A stretch of 64,000 nucleotides of DNA, taken from NCBI RefSeq assembly GCF_014856545.2, contig NZ_CP109811.1:3404001-3468000 (forward strand). The letters are read 5' to 3'. Both the position numbers and the translations under genes were made by a program. Origin of the DNA: Mesobacillus jeotgali. GTDB taxonomy: Bacteria > Bacillota > Bacilli > Bacillales > Cytobacillaceae. The number at the start of each line of letters is the position of its first letter. Within the stretch, counting starts at the first letter, position 1. A model generated the notes under the pieces. The model made no database searches. It worked only from the letters and a program-made list of their open reading frames with translations, and was not told the DNA's origin. Shown piece by piece: positions 25,921 through 35,905 of the stretch.

Positions 25921-25954
25921 AAAAAACACCTCGTCAAAAGTGTTGACGAGGTGT
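25921..25954 (-). terminator. greA terminator whose 3' arm holds the pbpI ribosome site
   Basis: A perfect 12-bp stem with a five-base loop (25926-25937 with 25943-25954) is followed on the minus strand by TTTTTT and immediately by the pbpI ATG (25920). The pbpI ribosome site GAGGTG (complement of 25927-25932) is inside the 3' arm, so any transcript reaching from greA either stops here or has the site hidden. Confidence 0.85.
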
Positions 25955-25976
25955 GGTTGTTTCAAACCTATCGTAT

Positions 25977-26453
25977 TTACTTTATTGTCGTGATGCGAAC
26001 GTTCATTTCACCGCCAGGAGTCTGGACAGTCACTTCGTCGCCTACTTTTTTGCCCATCAGGCTTTTCGCAATCGGAGAATCATTCGAGATTTTCCCCTCA
26101 AACGGGTCAGCTTCAGCGCTTCCTACTATTGTATATGATTCTTCATCTCCATCAGGCAGCTCGACGAAAGTCACTGTACGGCCAAGGCTGACTGCATCTG
26201 TGCTCACTTCATCTTCCTGGATGATCTTTGCATTGCGGATCATATTTTCAAGAGTCGTGATACGTCCTTCTACAAAGGCTTGTTCCTCTTTTGCAGAATC
26301 GTACTCAGAGTTCTCTGAAAGGTCGCCAAAGCTGCGGGCGATCTTGATTCTTTCAACAACTTCTTTTCGTTTGACAGTTTTTAATTGTTCCAATTCTTGT
26401 TCCAGCTTTTCTTTTCCTGCCTGTGTCATAGGAAACACTTTTTCTGTAGCCAA
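25977..26453 (-). CDS. greA: transcription elongation factor GreA
   Basis: The 158-residue factor rescues backtracked RNA polymerase by stimulating transcript cleavage. The N-terminal coiled coil (about 12-75) carries the acidic tip motif [16 protein letters not shown] that enters the secondary channel, and the C-terminal FKBP-like domain contains [20 protein letters not shown]. An AGGAGTG site precedes the ATG. It stands between udk and pbpI as in B. subtilis and has its own terminator. Confidence 0.97.
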   Translation of the reverse strand: MATEKVFPMTQAGKEKLEQELEQLKTVKRKEVVERIKIARSFGDLSENSEYDSAKEEQAFVEGRITTLENMIRNAKIIQEDEVSTDAVSLGRTVTFVELPDGDEESYTIVGSAEADPFEGKISNDSPIAKSLMGKKVGDEVTVQTPGGEMNVRITTIK

Positions 26454-26604
26454 AATACTTCACTCCTTCTAGTCTTCACAAATCCCCAATAAAATAGATT
26501 GTGTAATATTATATTATGTATCCTGAAAAATATACAGGAGCGCGTCCTTGGGCAGGGCGCGCGAATTAAATAGAGCCATTTCAGGCCATTTATTTCTCAT
26601 TGGA

Positions 26605-26634
26605 CAAAAGGAAGCACTTTATTCAAGTACTTCC
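26605..26634 (-). terminator. terminator of udk
   Basis: GGAAGCACTT (26610-26619) pairs with AAGTACTTCC (26625-26634, one mismatch/wobble) and the minus-strand transcript continues in TTTT. It lies about 27 bases after the udk stop. Confidence 0.75.
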
Positions 26635-26660
26635 ATGTCCACATTATCTATGCTATTGTG

Positions 26661-27296
26661 TCACAAAAATGATTTTTGTTCAAGAATTGTTTGAATTTTT
26701 GTTACCATCAGGTCGATCGCAACATGGTTGTGGCCGCCTTCCGGTATGATCACATCTGCGTATCGCTTGGTCGGCTCGATGAACTGGTTATGCATCGGCC
26801 TGACTACATTCACATACTGTTCGATGACCGAGTCCATTGAACGGCCGCGCTCCTTGATGTCACGAAGCAGCCTGCGGATAATGCGCAGATCAGCATCTGT
26901 ATCAACATAGAGCTTGATATCCATCAGGTCGCGCAATCTCTCGTCCTCAAGGATCAGGATCCCTTCAAGGATGATAACATCCTTAGGTTCAACATGGACA
27001 ACTTCGCTTGACCGGGTATGGACAGCATAATCATAAACTGGCTTCTCAATTGCCTCATGGCGGAGCAGCTTTTGGATATGCTGAATCAACAGATCATTGT
27101 CAAATGCCAGCGGATGGTCATAATTTGTCTTTAGACGCTCTTCCATCGGCAAATGGCTTTGGTCTTTGTAATAGTAGTCTTGCTCAATCATCAGGATTGA
27201 TTGACTCTTAAAGCTATCATATATTGCTTTTGTAACGCTTGTCTTTCCTGAGCCGGAGCCGCCGGCTACACCAATTACAACAGGTTTGCGGTCCAT
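26661..27296 (-). CDS. udk: uridine/cytidine kinase
   Basis: The 211-residue enzyme phosphorylates uridine and cytidine to their monophosphates in pyrimidine salvage. The P-loop GGSGSGKT is at residues 12-19, and [12 protein letters not shown] and the [18 protein letters not shown] lid region match the family. It starts four bases after the yrrO stop, so it is co-transcribed with the tRNA-modification genes upstream and ends with a terminator. Confidence 0.97.
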   Translation of the reverse strand: MDRKPVVIGVAGGSGSGKTSVTKAIYDSFKSQSILMIEQDYYYKDQSHLPMEERLKTNYDHPLAFDNDLLIQHIQKLLRHEAIEKPVYDYAVHTRSSEVVHVEPKDVIILEGILILEDERLRDLMDIKLYVDTDADLRIIRRLLRDIKERGRSMDSVIEQYVNVVRPMHNQFIEPTKRYADVIIPEGGHNHVAIDLMVTKIQTILEQKSFL

Positions 27297-27300
27297 TGAT

Positions 27301-28569
27301 TTACTTCTCCTTCCGCATCATGTTATTTGGGTAGACAGGCTTGTCCATCTTGAACTTAACGATTTGCAGCGGGTGGCGGGCAACATCCAGTTCATTGCCA
27401 TCTTCATCCCAAATCTTCTCGACAACATGAGTGAAGTTCTCGATTTCCGGTCCAAAGAATTCAACCTCGTCGCCAGGCTTGAAGTAGTTCCTTTGTTGAA
27501 GTGTCACCATTTGTGTTTCAGCATCGTAATCAAGCACAAGGCCGGCAAAATCGAATGTTGTCTTTTTGCTATGGTTTCCAAACATTTGCTCTTTATACCC
27601 TGGAACTCCTTCAAAGAAGGCTGTTGCTGTCTCACGGTTAGCACATTTGTCCAATTCCTCAAGCCATTCCTGCTTGATGACGAAGTTCTCGGGATCCGCG
27701 CAATATGCATCAATCACTTTGCGGTATACGCTGACTACCGTTGCGATATAGTGGATCGACTTCATGCGGCCTTCGATTTTAAGGCTGTCGATACCAAGTT
27801 CGATCATGCGTGGAATGGATTCAATCAACTTAAGATCCTTAGGGCTCATCGCAAATGGAGAGTCACCATCTGCAAACAATGGGTTTTCTTCATTTCCTTC
27901 AAGTGTATACAAATCATAATCCCAGCGGCAAGACTGGCAGCAGCCGCCGCGGTTCGAGTCACGTGCTGTCATGTGGTTGCTCAAGGTACAACGGCCTGAG
28001 TAAGCGATACACATTGCACCGTGGATGAAGGTTTCGATTTCGATATCTACTTTTTCCTTCATTTCCTTGATTTCATCAGCACTAGTTTCACGCGCAAGAA
28101 CAACACGCTCTAGACCTTCTTCTTTCCAGAACTGGACAGCCTTCCAGTTTGAAAGGGATTGCTGTGTGCTCAGGTGGACCTCGATTTCAGGAGCGACCCT
28201 GCGGCATGTTTCGATGATTAACGGATCAGCAACGATGATGCCGTGCACGCCGGCTCCCTTTAAGCCTAAAAGGTAGTCTTCAAGACCATCGATGTTTTCG
28301 TTATGTGCAAAGATGTTTGTTGTCACATAGATTTTCGCTCCATATTTCTTGGCGAACTCTACGCCTTCCTTCATTTCCTCAAAAGTAAAGTTATCTGCAT
28401 TCGAACGCAAACCATATTCCTGTCCGCCAATAAAGACGGCATCTGCACCATAATGGACGGCAATCTTCAATTTTTCAAGATTTCCGGCTGGCGCAAGCAG
28501 TTCTGGTTTTTTGACAATCACGCGTTTTCCGTCAACAATCTGTGAGATTTTATCTGCTACTGCTGTCAT
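27301..28569 (-). CDS. yrrO: U32-family tRNA hydroxylation protein TrhP2/YrrO
   Basis: The 422-residue protein carries the U32 signature [16 protein letters not shown] (about 180-195) and a second cysteine cluster ([10 protein letters not shown], about 209-218) that can hold an iron-sulfur cluster. Despite the peptidase name, in B. subtilis YrrN and YrrO make 5-hydroxyuridine at the wobble base of tRNA from prephenate. The ATG at 28569 has GGAGG seven bases upstream. The operon trmR-yrrN-yrrO-udk is intact. Confidence 0.93.
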   Translation of the reverse strand: MTAVADKISQIVDGKRVIVKKPELLAPAGNLEKLKIAVHYGADAVFIGGQEYGLRSNADNFTFEEMKEGVEFAKKYGAKIYVTTNIFAHNENIDGLEDYLLGLKGAGVHGIIVADPLIIETCRRVAPEIEVHLSTQQSLSNWKAVQFWKEEGLERVVLARETSADEIKEMKEKVDIEIETFIHGAMCIAYSGRCTLSNHMTARDSNRGGCCQSCRWDYDLYTLEGNEENPLFADGDSPFAMSPKDLKLIESIPRMIELGIDSLKIEGRMKSIHYIATVVSVYRKVIDAYCADPENFVIKQEWLEELDKCANRETATAFFEGVPGYKEQMFGNHSKKTTFDFAGLVLDYDAETQMVTLQQRNYFKPGDEVEFFGPEIENFTHVVEKIWDEDGNELDVARHPLQIVKFKMDKPVYPNNMMRKEK

Positions 28570-28596
28570 CACGCAACCTCCTTATATTTCCTTCTG

Positions 28597-29526
28597 TTAA
28601 TAAACCGTCTCTTTGAAAAAGAATCCTGTATCCAGCGGTCGGTTCGGCGGCTGCAAGGCTTCCGCCTCTTCAAGCAACCCATCTTTTTCTTCATCATATT
28701 GATCTGGATCCTCAACAGCCAAATCAATGGCTTTACGGTAAAGCTTCGTGACTTCAAGAATATATTCAGGGCTCTTCAGGATGCCGTCAATTTTAAAAGA
28801 ATCAATACCAGCTTCCACAAGCTCCGTTAGTTCATCAATGATGCAAATATCATTAGGACTCATGATATGAGTGCCATTTTCATCTTCGAAAATAGGATAT
28901 TTATTCTCACGCTCTTTATCGTGAAGGAACATATTGCGTTCTTGTTTGCGGTTCTCCACTTCAAGCGCTTTGCCTTGATATTCAAAGTAATGTCCGAGCA
29001 ATGGTCGTTTAGACTGGAACATGTTCATCATTCCGTGAACCTGCACCTCAATTTCAACCTCGGCATTTTCCTTGATTTCAACAATAGCGTCCATATTGAT
29101 TTCCCTTGCAAGAACAGCGCGTTTTGCACCCTTCCTGCCCCAGTAGTTGCAAGTATACCAGTTCGTACCTGTTGTCTCCGTGCTCCAATGGAGCTTCATT
29201 TCAGGGGTATATTCCTTTGCAGCCATAAGTACTGCCGGGTCGCCAAAAGTGACTCCGTCCGCATTGACATCTTTTAGGAATGTAAGGTAATCACCAAGCA
29301 AGTCGATTTTTTCATTGTGGAACAAAGCGTTCATGGCGATATACACTTTCTTGCCCTTTGAGTGTGCCAGTTCAATTGCCTGCTTTACGTCTTCACGGTT
29401 AAACTCGCCAGCTAAACGCAGGCCAAATTTCTGTTCACCAATCAAGAAAGCATCTGCTCCTGCTTCTGCCAGTGGAATAATATCCTCCACACTCTTTGGA
29501 GTTACCAATAATTCAGGTTTATTCAT
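28597..29526 (-). CDS. yrrN: U32-family tRNA hydroxylation protein TrhP1/YrrN
   Basis: The 309-residue protein shares the TIM-barrel core of YrrO (GADAFLIGEQKFGLRL near the start, AREINMDAIVEI in the middle) but the U32 signature has lost its cysteines: VQVHGMMNMFQSKRPLLGH stands where YrrO has the Cys motif. It probably works as the partner of YrrO in wobble-uridine hydroxylation. The ATG at 29526 has AGAGGTG six bases upstream and lies five bases after the trmR stop. Confidence 0.92.
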   Translation of the reverse strand: MNKPELLVTPKSVEDIIPLAEAGADAFLIGEQKFGLRLAGEFNREDVKQAIELAHSKGKKVYIAMNALFHNEKIDLLGDYLTFLKDVNADGVTFGDPAVLMAAKEYTPEMKLHWSTETTGTNWYTCNYWGRKGAKRAVLAREINMDAIVEIKENAEVEIEVQVHGMMNMFQSKRPLLGHYFEYQGKALEVENRKQERNMFLHDKERENKYPIFEDENGTHIMSPNDICIIDELTELVEAGIDSFKIDGILKSPEYILEVTKLYRKAIDLAVEDPDQYDEEKDGLLEEAEALQPPNRPLDTGFFFKETVY

Positions 29527-29531
29527 TCCGT

Positions 29532-30170
29532 TCACCTCTTCTTACTAATCGCAATACCATCGCCAATCGGCAGGATGACCGTATCATACTCCTGATTGGC
29601 AGCAAGCCAGCGATTGAATTCGTCTATTTTTTTTACCAGGCTGCGAAGTCTTCTGCTATCTGCTTCCTGATTATATACAAGTCCTTTAAAAAGGACGTTA
29701 TCCGTAATGATCATTCCTCCCGGGTTTAAATACCTGGAGTACATTTCGAAAAAGCGCTTATACTGCCCCTTAGCCGCATCAATAAAAATGGCATCAAACG
29801 GAGCATGGCCGGCAACTTCCTCTTCCAGTTCAAGCGCATCACCACTGATCTGGATGATCTGCTGCTGCCTGTCTGCCCTTTCAATGTAATCAACAGCAAG
29901 CTTAAACCGTTCCTCATCACGTTCCAGAGTGACGACCTTTGTTTGCGGCAGGGCGAATGCCATCCTTAGTGCGGAATAGCCAATTGCCGTCCCTACCTCC
30001 AGGATCGCTTCCGGCTGCTGGATCCTCAAAAGCTGCAGCATAGTTTCAATACCTGCCGGCTCCATGATCGGGACACCATTTTGCTCTGCAAATTCCTCCA
30101 TCTCTAAAAAGAGGCCATTCCGGGGCTGTATTAAAGAATCTATATAACTTTGCAGCTCTTGACTTAGCAA
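29532..30170 (-). CDS. trmR: tRNA 5-hydroxyuridine methyltransferase TrmR
   Basis: The 212-residue O-methyltransferase converts 5-hydroxyuridine at tRNA position 34 to 5-methoxyuridine. The SAM motif EVGTAIGYSA is at about 58-67; FIDAAKGQYKRF and ITDNVLFKG hold the metal and catalytic residues of the class. The start is TTG at 30170, seven bases after AGGTG. It is the first gene of trmR-yrrN-yrrO-udk; a structured RNA with its own terminator lies upstream. Confidence 0.94.
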   Translation of the reverse strand: MLSQELQSYIDSLIQPRNGLFLEMEEFAEQNGVPIMEPAGIETMLQLLRIQQPEAILEVGTAIGYSALRMAFALPQTKVVTLERDEERFKLAVDYIERADRQQQIIQISGDALELEEEVAGHAPFDAIFIDAAKGQYKRFFEMYSRYLNPGGMIITDNVLFKGLVYNQEADSRRLRSLVKKIDEFNRWLAANQEYDTVILPIGDGIAISKKR

Positions 30171-30238
30171 GCTGCTTCACCTCTATTCAAAGGCTATCTC
30201 TCAGCCAGAGTAGGTATATGAATGACTGTCCGAGCATG

Positions 30239-30342
30239 AAAAAAATAGCGTTCACAGGTTAAGAGGGAACACCTTCAGGCAAAGCTGCCATACAGGTTCA
30301 TAAGCTAACAGCCACAACTCCTACTTCTGCAATACACGCTAT
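30239..30342 (-). ncRNA. candidate structured small RNA of unknown family
   Basis: On the minus strand a rod-like fold closes with ATAGCGT (complement of 30336-30342) pairing with ACGCTAT (complement of 30245-30251) and runs straight into seven T residues (complement of 30239-30245), like an intrinsic terminator. Inside, TTGCAG/CTGT-AA, TAGGAG/CTCTTA and GGCA/TGCC helices stack, with one large asymmetric bubble. There is no open reading frame. It lies between the mltG terminator and trmR. It could be a free small RNA or a leader attenuator for trmR; I know no family it fits. Confidence 0.5.
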
Positions 30343-30424
30343 CAAATGAATTTGAGCTCCTAGCGAGAGCCCACACTGAACAGTAATATTACTACAAAAA
30401 AACACTTGTATTATTTTATCACAA

Positions 30425-30460
30425 TAAGAAGGGAAATGCTAACCTTTATGCATTTCCCTT
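30425..30460 (-). terminator. terminator of mltG
   Basis: AAGGGAAATGC (30429-30439) and GCATTTCCCTT (30450-30460) are perfect inverted repeats; on the minus strand the hairpin starts 11 bases after the mltG stop and is followed by CTTATTGTG, so the T tract is weak. Confidence 0.65.
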
Positions 30461-30470
30461 TAATTTACTG

Positions 30471-31622
30471 CTATTTTTTATTTGTGATATGTTCATTTAC
30501 TTTGCGATTGTGCTCTGCCAGTGTCTTGGAGAATAACACATCCCCTGTCGAAGTAGCAAGGAAATACATATGATCGGTATCAGCCGGAGCCAGAGCGGCT
30601 TCGATTGACATTACCCCAGGATTGGCGATCGGGCCCGGCGGCAATCCCTGTATTTTATAGGTATTATACGGATCATCGATTTCAAGGTCTTTGTAGAATA
30701 CCCGATCTTTATGTTCTCCGTGCGCATACAAAACTGTTGGGTCTGTCTGCAGCATCATTCCGTCTTCAAGGCGATTATAGAACACGCTGGCGATTTTATC
30801 TCGATCTACTTTCTCAGTAGCTTCCTCTTCGATGAGCGAGGCCATCGTCATCAATTCATGTGTTGTCATTTCCCTTTCTTCCATCTGTCCGCTGAATTCA
30901 CCTAGAACTTCTTTAGTCTTAGTCAGCATGACCGTAACAATCTCCTCGACCGTCGGCTTTTCAGAATAAAACGGATACGTTGCCGGGAACAGATAACCTT
31001 CAAGTGGATACTTGACATTTTCTTTTAGGATATCCTCTGTAAGTACATCTGGATATTTGCCCATCATTTTATTGATGAACTCTTTATCGTTCAGCTGATT
31101 GAAAATTTCTTCCTCGTCCTGCTGTGTCTTTTCGGCTATAATTCCAGCAATCTGCTTTAATTGCTTACCCTCAGGAATCGTTATTTTCATGACAACTTCC
31201 TGCATGACCTTTCCTGTTTTCAAGCTAGTGATGATTTCAGGAAGTGTCATGGATGGCTTCATTTTGTAATCGCCCGCCATAAAGCCAGCTTCGTTTTTAA
31301 ACTTCACATAATATTTAAAGACCCTCGCATCCCTGATAATCCCGTTATCCTCGAGAATCTGACCGATCCCAGTTGTTGAGGAGCCTATTGGTATATTGAC
31401 ATCCACTATTTTCTTGCTGTTCTCATCCACTGGTTTCAGGGCTTCCTTGATATAATAATAGCCGCCCCCGCCAATTGCACCGATGAGCAGAATCGCCACG
31501 ATTGAGGTGATGAAGACAATCTTCCTAACGATTCTCGCTTCCTTCTGCTGTTCAACCAGCTTTTCAGAAATCACTTGCTTTTTATCTGTTTTCGAATCTT
31601 TTATATTCTTCTCGTCTGACAT
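30471..31622 (-). CDS. mltG: endolytic transglycosylase MltG
   Basis: The 383-residue membrane protein cuts nascent glycan strands and so limits peptidoglycan chain length. A basic cytoplasmic N-terminus precedes one membrane helix (about 38-60), a LysM-like region and the YceG domain with the catalytic glutamate in MASLIEEEA (about residue 262) and LPPGPIANPGVMSIEAAL near the end. ATG at 31622 has GGGGG five bases upstream; the longer frame is not needed. It stands between yrzB and trmR as yrrL does in B. subtilis. Confidence 0.95.
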   Translation of the reverse strand: MSDEKNIKDSKTDKKQVISEKLVEQQKEARIVRKIVFITSIVAILLIGAIGGGGYYYIKEALKPVDENSKKIVDVNIPIGSSTTGIGQILEDNGIIRDARVFKYYVKFKNEAGFMAGDYKMKPSMTLPEIITSLKTGKVMQEVVMKITIPEGKQLKQIAGIIAEKTQQDEEEIFNQLNDKEFINKMMGKYPDVLTEDILKENVKYPLEGYLFPATYPFYSEKPTVEEIVTVMLTKTKEVLGEFSGQMEEREMTTHELMTMASLIEEEATEKVDRDKIASVFYNRLEDGMMLQTDPTVLYAHGEHKDRVFYKDLEIDDPYNTYKIQGLPPGPIANPGVMSIEAALAPADTDHMYFLATSTGDVLFSKTLAEHNRKVNEHITNKK

Positions 31623-31829
31623 AGTTCCCCCTCCAGTTAACAAAAACTTCCTTCCTGGATACTCTCTAATATCACATCTCGAACCATTATACTATATTTT
31701 CTATTTCTATTTGCAAATAATTACGAAAAAATACTGCAGACGACAAATTAACCTGAATTCCGACAGTGAACTCAGGCTTGTTTTTAATACTTGTATAACC
31801 GAATCATTAATTAGTAGTGCAGCTTCCTT

Positions 31830-32095
31830 TTTTTATTGGACACTTTTCACGGTTTGTCCTATTTGTTTGGCCGATAGGGCCCTTCTATCGGACACTTTCC
31901 ATAGATTCACCCTTCCGTTTGGCCGATAGAGCCCATCTATCGGACACTTTTCACGGTTTCACCCTGCCGTTTGGTCGATAGAGCCCTTCTATCGGACACT
32001 TTCCACGGATTTTTCTCCCTGTTTGTCCGATAGGGCCCTTCTATCGGATACTTCCCTAAAATTCTTCACCCTGCTTGTACGATAGATATATCCGG
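31830..32095. repeat. 52-bp tandem repeat with palindromic core, locus 1
   Basis: The motif CCGATAG-n7-CTATCGG recurs at 31871, 31923, 31975 and 32027, exactly 52 bases apart, with degenerate units at each edge (GGACAC at 31838 and ACGATAG at 32079 keep the same phase). Between cores lie GGACACTTT(T/C)CA and GTTTGG/GTTTGT blocks. It fills the gap between mltG and yrzB. A related array in inverse orientation is at 47370-47535. No coding frame runs through it. Confidence 0.9.
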
Positions 32096-32147
32096 AAAAA
32101 AATAAAAAGACCAGGCACAAATCGCCTGGTCCCGTTTAAACATATGT

Positions 32148-32435
32148 TTATTCTTCGTCTTGCTCAGCAAGGAATGTTTCTAGCATTTCTTCGATCATGT
32201 CCCATTCTGCGTCAGTTTCGATTGGCATTAATTCGCCATCTTCACTGTCTTCTGAAGGGTTGAATGCGGATGCGTGGATTTCGATTTCTTCGTCATCGTT
32301 GTCCTCTGCACCTACTGGATAATAAAGCACATATGACTTGCCGAATTCTTCTGAGTCAAATGTGAAAAGTACTTCGCATAATTGTTCATTGCCGTTTTCG
32401 TCTACTACTGTGATGTTGTTTTCGCCGTGGTCCAT
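32148..32435 (-). CDS. yrzB: YrzB, DUF1292 family
   Basis: The 95-residue acidic protein begins [18 protein letters not shown] and has the DUF1292 core [19 protein letters not shown] followed by a run of D and E residues; [12 protein letters not shown] ends the domain. The ATG at 32435 has GAGGTG six bases upstream. It is the last gene of the block alaS-ireB-ruvX-yrzB and follows ruvX by 15 bases. Function is unknown. Confidence 0.92.
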   Translation of the reverse strand: MDHGENNITVVDENGNEQLCEVLFTFDSEEFGKSYVLYYPVGAEDNDDEEIEIHASAFNPSEDSEDGELMPIETDAEWDMIEEMLETFLAEQDEE

Positions 32436-32450
32436 AATAGTCACCTCAAT

Positions 32451-32867
32451 TTAATTTTGGCTGTTTAAATAGCCTTGTAAAATCATTACTGCAGCCATCT
32501 TATCAATGACCTTTTTCCTTTTTTTTCGGCTCATGTCTGCTTCGAGCAAAACACGCTCTGCAGCCACTGTCGTCAGACGCTCGTCCCAAAGGATGGCAGG
32601 GATGCCGAACCTTTCTTCCAATTCACGGGCATAGAATTGGCTCGCCTCTGCGCGAGGGCCGATTGTGCCATTCATGTTTTTAGGCAGCCCGACGACAACT
32701 TTGCCGACTTCATACTCTTTTATTATTTTACCAATTTCATCAAAACCAAACACATTTTCTTCTTCGTTGATTTTCAATGTTTCAAGCCCCTGAGCTGTCC
32801 ATCCGAGTTCATCGCTCAGTGCAATGCCGACTGTTTTCGAGCCGACATCGAGTCCCATGATCCGCAA
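32451..32867 (-). CDS. ruvX: RuvX/YqgF putative Holliday junction resolvase
   Basis: The 138-residue RNase H-fold protein starts [20 protein letters not shown] with the first catalytic aspartate, and has [10 protein letters not shown] and WDERLTT as later conserved motifs. Members are involved in 16S rRNA end processing and possibly in junction resolution. It begins one base after the ireB stop codon and so is translationally coupled. Confidence 0.95.
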   Translation of the reverse strand: MRIMGLDVGSKTVGIALSDELGWTAQGLETLKINEEENVFGFDEIGKIIKEYEVGKVVVGLPKNMNGTIGPRAEASQFYARELEERFGIPAILWDERLTTVAAERVLLEADMSRKKRKKVIDKMAAVMILQGYLNSQN

Positions 32868-32868
32868 T

Positions 32869-33138
32869 TTATTTCCCCTCTCGATGGTTCCTTAAATAGG
32901 ATTTAACCAGTTCCTCGATAATTTCATCCCGCTCCAGCTTGCGGATGATGTTGCGGGCATCCCGATGGCGGGGAATATAGGCCGGGTCGCCGGAGAGCAA
33001 ATAACCGACAATCTGATTGATCGGGTTATATCCCTTTTCCTGCAATGCTTCATACACCTGCAGCAGGACTTCATTGGCATCATGCTCAAAAGGCTCTTCG
33101 GGAAAATTAAATCTCATCGTCTTGTCAAACGAGCTCAT
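32869..33138 (-). CDS. yrzL: IreB-family regulatory phosphoprotein YrzL
   Basis: The 89-residue protein has the DUF965/IreB core [29 protein letters not shown] and [19 protein letters not shown]. IreB of enterococci is phosphorylated by the IreK serine/threonine kinase; the same may hold here. The ATG at 33138 with GAGGTG five bases upstream is preferred, giving the family length. It stands between alaS and ruvX as in B. subtilis. Confidence 0.93.
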   Translation of the reverse strand: MSSFDKTMRFNFPEEPFEHDANEVLLQVYEALQEKGYNPINQIVGYLLSGDPAYIPRHRDARNIIRKLERDEIIEELVKSYLRNHREGK

Positions 33139-33217
33139 CGAATGCACCTCACTTTTAAAAAATGGCCGGTAAAATTTTCTTCAAGATACCTTCATTCTAC
33201 ACTACTTTACTTTTATA

Positions 33218-35851
33218 TCAAATTGATTTTACCCATTCTTCGGCAAATTGAAGCGCATTGTCGAGTTTTGAAGGGTCTTTTCCGCCAGCCTGGGCCATAT
33301 CCGGACGGCCTCCGCCGCCTCCGCCGCAAATTGCCGCTGCTTCCTTGATCAGTTTCCCAGCCTGATAGCCTTTCTTGATCAGGTCATCCGTCACTGCTGC
33401 AATCAGGTTCACTTTACTGCCGTCGGTCATGCCAAGGAGGATGACTGCTGAACCAAGCTTCTGCTTCAAGTCATCAGCCATGTTTCGCAGGCTGTTCATA
33501 TCAGCTGCTTCGACACGCGCTGCCAGCAGTTGGACACCATTTACTTCTTTGACCTTGGAAGTCAGGCTTCCTGCTTCAATATTACCCAATTTTGCCGAAA
33601 GGGATTCATTTTCGCGCTGAAGCTGCTTCATTTCAGCAAGCATTGAGTCAATTCTGTTTGCAACCTCTTTAGGAGATGTCTTCAATTTGGCTGCAGCATC
33701 TTTCAGGATGCCGATTTGATCATTCAGCACTTTGTAAGCTGCTTCGCCTGTTACAGCTTCAATCCTTCTTGTTCCTGCTCCGATGCCGCCTTCAGATACA
33801 ATCTTGAACAGTCCGATGACGGATGTGTTTGGAACATGGCAGCCGCCGCAAAGCTCCAGGCTGTAATCGCCGACTTTTACGACACGGACAATATCGCCGT
33901 ATTTTTCACCGAATAATGCCATCGCGCCCATTGCTTTTGCTTCAGCAATCGGCTTGAAGCTGGTCTCAACCTGAATGCTTCTCCAGATTTTTTCGTTGAC
34001 GATTGTTTCTACTTGCTCAAGCTCTTCTGCAGTCACCTGACCAAAATGAGAGAAGTCGAATCGCAGTCTGTCAGGCTCGACAAGAGATCCTGCCTGGTTC
34101 ACGTGACCTCCGAGCACATCCTTCAATGCCTGGTGAAGCAAGTGTGTCGCTGTATGGTTCTTGATGATTCGAGCACGATTTTCCTGGTCCACCTCAGCTG
34201 TCACTTCAAGGCCTTTGGTTACCTTGCCTTCTTCTACAACTGCATGGTGAAGATTCTGTCCGTTTGGAGCTTTCTTTACATCCTTTACAGATACCTTTAC
34301 TCCATTCGCTGTAAGGGTTCCTTTATCGGCAATCTGGCCGCCGCTTTCTGCGTAGAAAGGTGTAACATCAAGGATGAAATGGATTTCATCGCCGGCATTC
34401 GCTTCTTCAACTAGCTCGCCTTCCTTGACCAATGCAACGATCTTGCTGTTTGTTTCGAAATTGTCATAGCCGACGAATTCACTGCTCTCTTTAATGTCGC
34501 CAAGGATACCGCCTTGAACCTGCATGGAACCTACGTCCTGACGTGCAGCACGTGCTCTTTCACGCTGCAGCTCCATCTCTTTTTCAAAGCCTTCATGGTC
34601 GACCTTCAAGCCTTCTTCCTCAGCATACTCTTCTGTTAATTCGACAGGGAAACCATAAGTGTCATAAAGGCGGAAGACATCTTCTCCCTGAACCATGCCG
34701 CTGCCTTTTTCCTTCTCCTTCTTGATCAGCTCAGAAAGAATCGCAAGTCCTTCATGAAGTGTTTCATGGAAACGGTCTTCTTCATTCTTGATGACCTTCT
34801 GGATGAAGTCTGTCTTTTCTTTTACTTCCGGGTAGAAGTCATACATGATTTCACCAACCACTGGCACAAGCTCGTACATGAATGGACGGTTGATGTTCAG
34901 CTTCTTGGCATAACGCACAGCGCGGCGCAATAGTCTGCGAAGTACATATCCGCGGCCTTCGTTTGAAGGAAGTGCACCATCGCCGACAGCAAAAGCTACC
35001 GTACGGATGTGGTCAGCAATAACTTTAAACGCCTCATCCTTCTCCTTGGACTGTCCGTATTTTTCACCGGAGATTTCTTCAGTCGCATTGATGATTGGCA
35101 TGAACAAATCTGTTTCAAAGTTTGTCGGAACGTCCTGAACGACTGAAGCCATACGCTCAAGCCCCATACCTGTATCAATATTTTTCTTCGGCAGCGGAGT
35201 ATATGTTCCGTCAGGATTATGGTTAAATTCAGAGAACACAAGGTTCCAAACTTCTAAATAACGGTCATTTTCTCCTCCAGGATACAATTCCGGATCTTCA
35301 GGATCATTGCCGTACTCAGGTCCTCTGTCATAGAAGATTTCTGTATTTGGACCACTTGGACCTTCACCGATATCCCAGAAGTTCCCTTCAAGGCGGATGA
35401 TGCGCTCTTCAGGAACACCGATTTTCTCTCTCCAGATATTGAAAGCTTCGTCGTCTTCCGGATGGATTGTCACCGAAAGCTTTCCAGGATCAAAACCAAT
35501 CCATTTTTCATCCGTAAGGAATTCCCAAGCGAATTCAATTGCTTCCACCTTGAAATAATCACCGATCGAGAAGTTTCCAAGCATCTCAAAAAAAGTGTGG
35601 TGGCGCGCTGTTTTGCCGACATTTTCGATATCGTTCGTACGGATCGATTTCTGCGCATTTGTGATACGCGGATTTGCCGGGATCACACGGCCGTCGAAAT
35701 ATTTTTTCAATGTGGCAACACCACTGTTGATCCAAAGAAGGGAAGGATCATCGTGAGGTACGAGCGATGCGCTCGGCTCGATTGCGTGGCCCTTTTCCTT
35801 GAAAAAATCAAGATACATTTTTCTAATTTCAGCACCTGTCAGTTTTTTCAT
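33218..35851 (-). CDS. alaS: alanyl-tRNA synthetase
   Basis: The 877-residue class II enzyme charges tRNA-Ala. The catalytic core at the N-terminus shows [14 protein letters not shown], the editing domain carries [11 protein letters not shown] with its zinc histidines and [13 protein letters not shown], and the C-terminal C-Ala domain ends with the [15 protein letters not shown] glycine motif. It is preceded by a full T-box leader with an alanine specifier and a strong promoter; ireB, ruvX and yrzB follow in the same direction. Confidence 0.98.
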   Translation of the reverse strand: MKKLTGAEIRKMYLDFFKEKGHAIEPSASLVPHDDPSLLWINSGVATLKKYFDGRVIPANPRITNAQKSIRTNDIENVGKTARHHTFFEMLGNFSIGDYFKVEAIEFAWEFLTDEKWIGFDPGKLSVTIHPEDDEAFNIWREKIGVPEERIIRLEGNFWDIGEGPSGPNTEIFYDRGPEYGNDPEDPELYPGGENDRYLEVWNLVFSEFNHNPDGTYTPLPKKNIDTGMGLERMASVVQDVPTNFETDLFMPIINATEEISGEKYGQSKEKDEAFKVIADHIRTVAFAVGDGALPSNEGRGYVLRRLLRRAVRYAKKLNINRPFMYELVPVVGEIMYDFYPEVKEKTDFIQKVIKNEEDRFHETLHEGLAILSELIKKEKEKGSGMVQGEDVFRLYDTYGFPVELTEEYAEEEGLKVDHEGFEKEMELQRERARAARQDVGSMQVQGGILGDIKESSEFVGYDNFETNSKIVALVKEGELVEEANAGDEIHFILDVTPFYAESGGQIADKGTLTANGVKVSVKDVKKAPNGQNLHHAVVEEGKVTKGLEVTAEVDQENRARIIKNHTATHLLHQALKDVLGGHVNQAGSLVEPDRLRFDFSHFGQVTAEELEQVETIVNEKIWRSIQVETSFKPIAEAKAMGAMALFGEKYGDIVRVVKVGDYSLELCGGCHVPNTSVIGLFKIVSEGGIGAGTRRIEAVTGEAAYKVLNDQIGILKDAAAKLKTSPKEVANRIDSMLAEMKQLQRENESLSAKLGNIEAGSLTSKVKEVNGVQLLAARVEAADMNSLRNMADDLKQKLGSAVILLGMTDGSKVNLIAAVTDDLIKKGYQAGKLIKEAAAICGGGGGGRPDMAQAGGKDPSKLDNALQFAEEWVKSI

Positions 35852-35905
35852 AAAACTAACCTCCTAAATCCAAGTGAAATTTAAGCTTTCAGGGATTTTA
35901 GACAA

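Noticed and set aside
26537..26563. The GC-rich hairpin GCGCGTCC...GGGCGCGC between udk and greA as a terminator.
   Set aside because: No T tract follows on either strand. It may be a leader structure of greA, but I cannot support a function.
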